Shown here piece after piece: positions 23,262 to 27,302 of a stretch of 27,302 nucleotides of DNA. Source of the stretch: JAQBXX01 sp963925015 (GTDB lineage: Bacteria; Pseudomonadota; Gammaproteobacteria; SURF-13). The translations under genes were made by a program, and so were the position numbers. The stretch spans positions 1 through 27,302 of the forward strand of contig CAWUTX010000054.1 of NCBI GenBank assembly GCA_963925015.1, in the 5' to 3' direction. Numbering within the stretch: the stretch's first letter is position 1; each line of letters begins with the position of its first letter. A model generated the notes under the pieces. That model had not been told where the DNA came from. It saw only the letters and a list, made by a program, of their open reading frames with translations, and searched no databases.

Positions 23262-23705
23262 ATGATATTCGCTCAGGATCGACGCGAGATGCGGCGTGTT
23301 TTCATCAACGCGTGGAGCAAATATCGCGCGCAGCAACCGCTGCAGGATATGGAGCAGCAGATTGCGGATGTCATCCTGCTGCACCCGGAATATCATGCCC
23401 TGCTAGCGGATGAAGAGGCCGCGCTCGACAACGACTATACGCCCGAACAGGGAGAGCCAAACCCCTTCCTGCACATGGGTCTGCACATCTCGATCCGCGA
23501 GCAACTGGCCACGCGACGCCCGCCGGAAGTCAACGAGATCTATCGGCACCTGCTGACAAAATTGCGCGATGCGCATGACGCAGAACATCGCATGCTGGAA
23601 TGCCTGGGGGAGGTGTTGTGGCGCGCACAGCGCGATGCCGTCGAGCCGGATGTGGCGGAGTATGTGGCGTGCCTGCGGCGCGCCGCAGGCCTAAAGACAC
23701 CTTAA
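23262..23705 (+). CDS. DUF1841 family protein
   Basis: A 147-residue soluble protein starting MIFAQDRREMRRVFINAWSK. The block NPFLHMGLHISIREQLATRR is, from memory, the signature of DUF1841, a small family of unknown function often encoded next to nth. It has conserved histidines (H474-type positions are not inferable here) in MGLHISI and in DAEHRMLECLGEVLWRAQRD that could bind a metal, which is speculation. It lies 5 bases after nth with AGGAATAACAGGC before the ATG, so the two genes are co-transcribed. Confidence 0.8.
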   Translation: MIFAQDRREMRRVFINAWSKYRAQQPLQDMEQQIADVILLHPEYHALLADEEAALDNDYTPEQGEPNPFLHMGLHISIREQLATRRPPEVNEIYRHLLTKLRDAHDAEHRMLECLGEVLWRAQRDAVEPDVAEYVACLRRAAGLKTP

Positions 23706-23706
23706 A

Positions 23707-23963
23707 TTACTTCTTCCGGGCTGCGCCCTTCTTGACGCTACGAAACACCCGCCCCCACACCGGGCGTCCGGCCTCAGCGGGGGTCGAGCTCGAACTTGGG
23801 ATTAATTTCGAGCACCTTGACGAATTCTTCACGGCAGCGTTTTTCCAGGCTGGAGGCGCAGTGAATGAAGGCGAGGTATTTATGCGCCTTCAACTGGTCG
23901 CCCTTGAGTGTGAGGCCGGCATCAAGCGCCATCTGCAAGTCCTGCATGGCTCGCTCCAGCATA
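23707..23963 (-). pseudogene. TPR/TssQ-like lipoprotein fragment, truncated and frameshifted
   Basis: On the minus strand, from ATG 23963, the frame reads MLERAMQDLQMALDAGLTLK, then AHKYLAFIHCASSLEKRCRE and INPKFELDP. This is like the C-terminal half of TPR-type lipoproteins such as TssQ, as I recall them. A C5 run near 23776-23780 has one base too many. Removing it continues AEAGRPVWGRVFRSVKKGAA and RKK to TAA at 23707-23709, the expected end. The N-terminal signal peptide and first repeat are missing and the gene abuts the thrC stop, so it is a truncated remnant. The frameshift itself could be a sequencing error in a homopolymer. Confidence 0.5.
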
Positions 23964-23991
23964 ATTTTCGCTACATCACTGTTCGGCGGGT

Positions 23992-25062
23992 TCAGCTCAA
24001 TCGTTCGATGATTGCGCGCTGCACCTGATCCAGTGTCGCCTCGATGCTGACCAGCGGCGTGCGGCACTGCTTCAGGGCGGTGTCCGGATCCTTGAGTCCG
24101 TTACCGGTCAGTGTACACACAATCTTGCTGCCCTCCGGTATCTTGGCGGATTGAATGTCACGCATCGCCCCGGCCAGCGAGGCCGCCGAGGCCGGCTCGC
24201 AAAAGATGCCCTCTTTCTCGCACAGCAGTTTTTGCGCGGCCAAGATTTCTTCATCGCTGCATTCGTCGAACCAGCCGTTGGATTCCTCGCGCACCTTCCA
24301 TGCCTGATCCCACGACTGGGGATGGCCGATACGGATCGCGGTGGCCACCGTCTCCGGATTGTCCACCATCTTGCCGCGCAAAAACGGCGCCGCACCGGAG
24401 GCCTGATAACCCACCATGCGCGGACGCTGGTGGATGATGCCGCTGGCGTGATACTCGCTGTAGCCCATCCAGTACGCCGTAATGTTACCGGCGTTGCCGA
24501 CCGGGATGCATTGAAAGTCCGGCGCGAAACCGAGATCCTCGACCACCTCGAACGCGGCGGTTTTCTGGCCCTGCAGGCGATAGGGATTGATGGAGTTGAC
24601 GATGGTCACCGGCACCTTTTGCGCCACCTCTTTCACCAGCCGCATGCCGTCGTCGAAATTGCCCTTGATCTGGATCACCACCGCGCCGTAGATCATCGCC
24701 TGCGCGAGCTTGCCGAGCGCGATCTTGCCGTCCGGTATCAGCACAAACGCTGTGATCTCGGCGCGCGCAGCATAGGCCGCCGCCGCCGCCGAGGTGTTGC
24801 CGGTGGAGGCACAGATAATCGCGTTACTGCCCTCTTCCACCGCCTTGGTCACCGCCATGGTCATGCCGCGATCCTTGAACGAACCGGTCGGGTTGAGGCC
24901 TTCGTATTTCACATAAATATCGACCTCTTTGCCCAGCAGGCGCGGGATGTTGTGAAGGCGTATGAGCGGCGTATTACCCTCGCCGAGGCTGATGATGCGC
25001 GTGTCATCATGCACCGGCAGACGGTCGCGGTATTTGTCAATAATGCCGGTGTAACGGTGCAT
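23992..25062 (-). CDS. thrC: Threonine synthase
   Basis: A 356-residue PLP enzyme that converts O-phosphohomoserine to threonine. The PLP lysine is K63 in NPTGSFKDRGM. The phosphate-binding region appears as ASTGNTSAAAAAYAA, and VGNAGNITAYWMGY is in the middle. The length and MHRYTGIIDKYRDRLP start match the shorter, plant/Bacillus-like class (fold type II) rather than the longer E. coli ThrC. It lies 41 bases after hom, in an alaC-hom-thrC operon that makes threonine and methionine precursors. The frame is intact. Confidence 0.95.
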   Translation of the reverse strand: MHRYTGIIDKYRDRLPVHDDTRIISLGEGNTPLIRLHNIPRLLGKEVDIYVKYEGLNPTGSFKDRGMTMAVTKAVEEGSNAIICASTGNTSAAAAAYAARAEITAFVLIPDGKIALGKLAQAMIYGAVVIQIKGNFDDGMRLVKEVAQKVPVTIVNSINPYRLQGQKTAAFEVVEDLGFAPDFQCIPVGNAGNITAYWMGYSEYHASGIIHQRPRMVGYQASGAAPFLRGKMVDNPETVATAIRIGHPQSWDQAWKVREESNGWFDECSDEEILAAQKLLCEKEGIFCEPASAASLAGAMRDIQSAKIPEGSKIVCTLTGNGLKDPDTALKQCRTPLVSIEATLDQVQRAIIERLS

Positions 25063-25103
25063 AAAGTTTCCTTTCTCAGCCGAATGAATTCGGCACTACA
25101 ATA

Positions 25104-26417
25104 TCAGCGTGACAACTGCTCGAGACGGATACGCATGACCTTGGCACTGATCGATGACAGCGCCTCGATGCGGCTGATCGCCTGGTTCATGTTTTTTTCC
25201 AGCGTGCGGTGCGTGAGGAGGATGATCGGCACCTCGCTCTCGCCTGCCAGCGGTTCCTTTTGCAATATCGACTCGATGCTGATGTCCTGATCGGCGAGAA
25301 TGCGCGTGACGTCGGCGAGCACGCCGGGGCGGTCCGCCGCCTGCAGGCGCAGATAATAGGCCGTCTCCACCTGTTCCATGGGCAGGATCGGCAAATCCGC
25401 CAGCGCATCCGGCTGAAATGCAAGGTGCGGCACACGGTTTTCCGGATCGGACGTGAGCACGCGCACCACGTCCACCAGATCGGCGACCACAGCCGAGGCG
25501 GTAGGTTCAGCGCCGGCACCCGCGCCGTAATAAAGCGTCGGCCCGACGGCATCGCCCATCACCACCACGGCATTCATCACGCCATCCACATTTGCAATCA
25601 GACGGCGCTCCGGAATCAGCGTTGGATGTACACGCAACTCGATGCCAGCCGCAGCGCGGCGCGCGATGGCGAGATGCTTGATGCGGTAGCCGAGCTGTTC
25701 AGCGTAGCCGACATCCGCGCGTGTGATGCGCGTAATACCCTCGGTATACACCTTGTCAAATTGCAACGGAATGCCGAAGGCGATGGCCGCGAGTATGGTG
25801 AGCTTGTGTGCGGCGTCGATGCCCTCGACATCGAACGTGGGATCGGCCTCGGCGTAGCCCAGGCGCTGCGCCTCGGCCAGCACGTCGGCGAAGTTACGTC
25901 CCCTGTCGCGCATTTCCGTGAGAATAAAATTTCCGGTGCCGTTGACGATACCCGCCAGCCACTCGATGCGATTGCCTGCGAGACCCTCGCGTATCGCCTT
26001 GATGATGGGAATGCCACCCGCCACCGCAGCCTCGAACGCCACCATCACACCCTGCTTGCGCGCGGCATCGAATATTTCATTGCCGTAACGTGCAATTAAC
26101 GCCTTGTTTGCGGTCACCACATGCTTACCGTTGGCGATGGCGCGGTTCACCAGATCACGCGCAAGCTCGGTGCCGCCAATCAGCTCGACGACAATCTCGA
26201 CCTCGGGATCATTGACCACATCCAGCGGTTCGCTGGTCAGCGTGATTCCTTCAGTATTGCAGATGCGTTTCTTTTTGAGGTCGCGCGCGCTCGCGTGCGT
26301 AATCTGTATGCCACGCCCCGCACGGCGCGCGATTTCTTCGGCGTTGCGCCGCAGCACATTGACCGTGCCGCCGCCTACCGTGCCGAGACCGAGCAGCCCA
26401 ACTTTAACAGGGTTCAT
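25104..26417 (-). CDS. hom: Homoserine dehydrogenase
   Basis: A 437-residue NAD(P)H-dependent enzyme that reduces aspartate semialdehyde to homoserine. The Rossmann motif is GLLGLGTVGGGTVNVL at the start. The catalytic region includes GIVNGTGNFILTEM and EADPTFDVEGIDAAHKL with the conserved Glu, Asp and Lys. A C-terminal ACT domain (about 350-430: YYLRLQAADRPGVLADVTRI) would give threonine feedback control. It is monofunctional, without an aspartokinase domain. It is followed by thrC and preceded by an aminotransferase gene, the usual proteobacterial order. A short repeat-bearing spacer separates it from the aminotransferase. Confidence 0.96.
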   Translation of the reverse strand: MNPVKVGLLGLGTVGGGTVNVLRRNAEEIARRAGRGIQITHASARDLKKKRICNTEGITLTSEPLDVVNDPEVEIVVELIGGTELARDLVNRAIANGKHVVTANKALIARYGNEIFDAARKQGVMVAFEAAVAGGIPIIKAIREGLAGNRIEWLAGIVNGTGNFILTEMRDRGRNFADVLAEAQRLGYAEADPTFDVEGIDAAHKLTILAAIAFGIPLQFDKVYTEGITRITRADVGYAEQLGYRIKHLAIARRAAAGIELRVHPTLIPERRLIANVDGVMNAVVVMGDAVGPTLYYGAGAGAEPTASAVVADLVDVVRVLTSDPENRVPHLAFQPDALADLPILPMEQVETAYYLRLQAADRPGVLADVTRILADQDISIESILQKEPLAGESEVPIILLTHRTLEKNMNQAISRIEALSSISAKVMRIRLEQLSR

Positions 26418-26423
26418 AAAAGC

Positions 26424-26481
26424 AGTAGCAAGAGCATTTTTTTTTCACTTGCTACTCGCTACTTTTAACTTGCTACTGTCG
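26424..26481. repeat. Heptameric repeat tract and hairpin between alaC and hom
   Basis: The units ACTTGCT, ACTCGCT, ACTTTTA, ACTTGCT and ACTGTCG run in 7-base steps from 26447 to 26481. AGTAGCAAG (26424-26432) pairs with CTTGCTACT (26448-26456), and a T9 run (26437-26445) lies in the loop. On the operon strand this is a hairpin with an A9 loop just before the hom start. The tract overlaps the last codons of the aminotransferase gene. The same unit lies after tRNA-Leu. Confidence 0.65.
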
Positions 26482-27302
26482 TTACGAAACATCTCACGGA
26501 TACAGCGTACGGCCTGACGCGTGCGGTGCTCGTTTTCGATCAAGCCGAAGCGCACATGGTCGTCGCCATATTCGCCGAAGCCGATGCCGGGTGACACCGC
26601 CACCTTCGCATCCTCCAGCAGCTTCTTGGAAAATTCCAGCGAACCCAGATGACGGTACGCCGGTGGAATCGGCGCCCACACGAACATGCTGGCGCGCGGT
26701 TTCTCCACCTTCCAGCCCATGGCATTAAGCCCTTCACACAACACATCGCGCCGACCGCGATACATCTCGGAGATTTCATGCACGCAATCCTGCGGCCCTT
26801 CCAGCGCGGTGATGGCGGCGATCTGGATTGGCGTGAACATGCCGTAATCGAGATAGGATTTCATCCGCGCCAACGCCGACACCAGATGGTGATTACCGCA
26901 CATAAAGCCCACGCGCCAACCCGGCATGTTGTAGCTCTTGGACAGCGTGAAAAATTCCACCGCCACGTCTTTCGCACCCGGCACCTGCAAGATCGACGGC
27001 GCGACATAACCGTCGAACGCGATGTCGGCATAGGCGAGATCGTGCACCACCCAGATTTCGTGTTCGCGCGCAATGGCGACTACCTTTTCGAAGAAGTCGA
27101 GATACACGCACTGCGTGGTCGGGTTGCCGGGGAAGTTCAACACCAGCATCTTGGGCTTGGGCCACGAGCCCTTGATCGCCTTTTCCAGTTCGGCGAAAAA
27201 ATCCACACCCGCCACCAGCGGCACATGGCGGATGTCCGCGCCGGCGATGACAAAGCCGTAGGGGTGGATGGGATAGGACGGGTTGGGCACCAGCACCACA
27301 TC
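26445..27302 (-). CDS. alaC: Alanine transaminase AlaC-like aminotransferase, 5' end outside the window
   Basis: The last 285 codons of a class I/II PLP aminotransferase; the frame is open at the window edge. PLP-binding features are LVLNFPGNPTTQCV, VHDLAYADIAFDG and the lysine in TLSKSYNMPGWRVGF; the arginine in VRFGLIENEHRTRQAVR binds the substrate carboxylate. From memory these blocks match AlaC (YfdZ), which makes alanine from pyruvate and lies before hom-thrC in many proteobacteria. The natural end appears to be CIREMFRN; the following DSSKLKVASSK is encoded by the 7-bp repeat that has invaded the 3' end. Substrate preference is inferred from context and similarity only. Confidence 0.85.
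   Translation of the reverse strand, partial: DVVLVPNPSYPIHPYGFVIAGADIRHVPLVAGVDFFAELEKAIKGSWPKPKMLVLNFPGNPTTQCVYLDFFEKVVAIAREHEIWVVHDLAYADIAFDGYVAPSILQVPGAKDVAVEFFTLSKSYNMPGWRVGFMCGNHHLVSALARMKSYLDYGMFTPIQIAAITALEGPQDCVHEISEMYRGRRDVLCEGLNAMGWKVEKPRASMFVWAPIPPAYRHLGSLEFSKKLLEDAKVAVSPGIGFGEYGDDHVRFGLIENEHRTRQAVRCIREMFRNDSSKLKVASSK

Noticed and set aside
24151..25290. 379-codon plus-strand frame opposite thrC and hom
   Set aside because: It is a GC-driven antisense frame crossing the ends of two well-supported genes; composition is His/Arg-rich and no motif is seen.

Overview
The window reads as a chromosomal segment of a gammaproteobacterium of moderately high GC, probably an environmental lineage. 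The evidence is gene order: rpsF-rpsR-DUF2232-rplI-dnaB-alr-radA, yqhA, rlmB, rnr, apbC/mrp next to metG, nth-DUF1841, and an alaC-hom-thrC amino-acid operon are all familiar gammaproteobacterial neighbourhoods. Genus cannot be fixed from the sequence alone.

Positions 1-5430 are an accessory island. They hold the 3' end of a DNA methyltransferase and its type III-like helicase-nuclease res gene, which one in-frame TGA splits. Next come a transposase remnant, a Phd-VapC (PIN) toxin-antitoxin pair with a well-formed promoter/operator, a ribbon-helix-helix plus ParC-like pair, and a BrnT-like toxin/CopG antitoxin pair. That last pair ends in what looks like an integron attC site, so it is probably a stranded gene cassette.

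Positions 5434-12400 are a long leftward housekeeping block: rpsF, rpsR, a DUF2232 membrane protein, rplI, dnaB, alr, radA and an acyltransferase. A recognisable promoter and leader hairpin lie in front of rpsF. Positions 12432-15455 hold yqhA, a divergent CaCA-type cation exchanger, rlmB and a small lipoprotein. A G-rich inverted repeat with a G-quadruplex motif lies between the exchanger and rlmB. Positions 15537-21439 hold rnr, tRNA-Leu(CAG), the Fe-S carrier gene mrp/apbC, and metG.

Positions 21440-22618 are the most striking part: a graveyard between metG and nth. A frameshifted C-terminal piece of rnfD is followed by a 27-bp inverted repeat, a head-to-tail collapsed rnfG, and an N-truncated AsmA-like gene whose broken end overlaps the nth start. 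In relatives the rnf (rsx) operon typically lies just upstream of nth, so this is a decaying Rnf locus. Nth, a DUF1841 protein, a frameshifted TPR/lipoprotein fragment (leftward), thrC, hom and a partial alaC complete the window.

A 7-bp-periodic repeat (unit ACTTGCT/AGCAAGT) lies after tRNA-Leu and again between alaC and hom, where it supplies the C-terminal codons of alaC. No CRISPR array, rRNA gene or intact transposon was seen.
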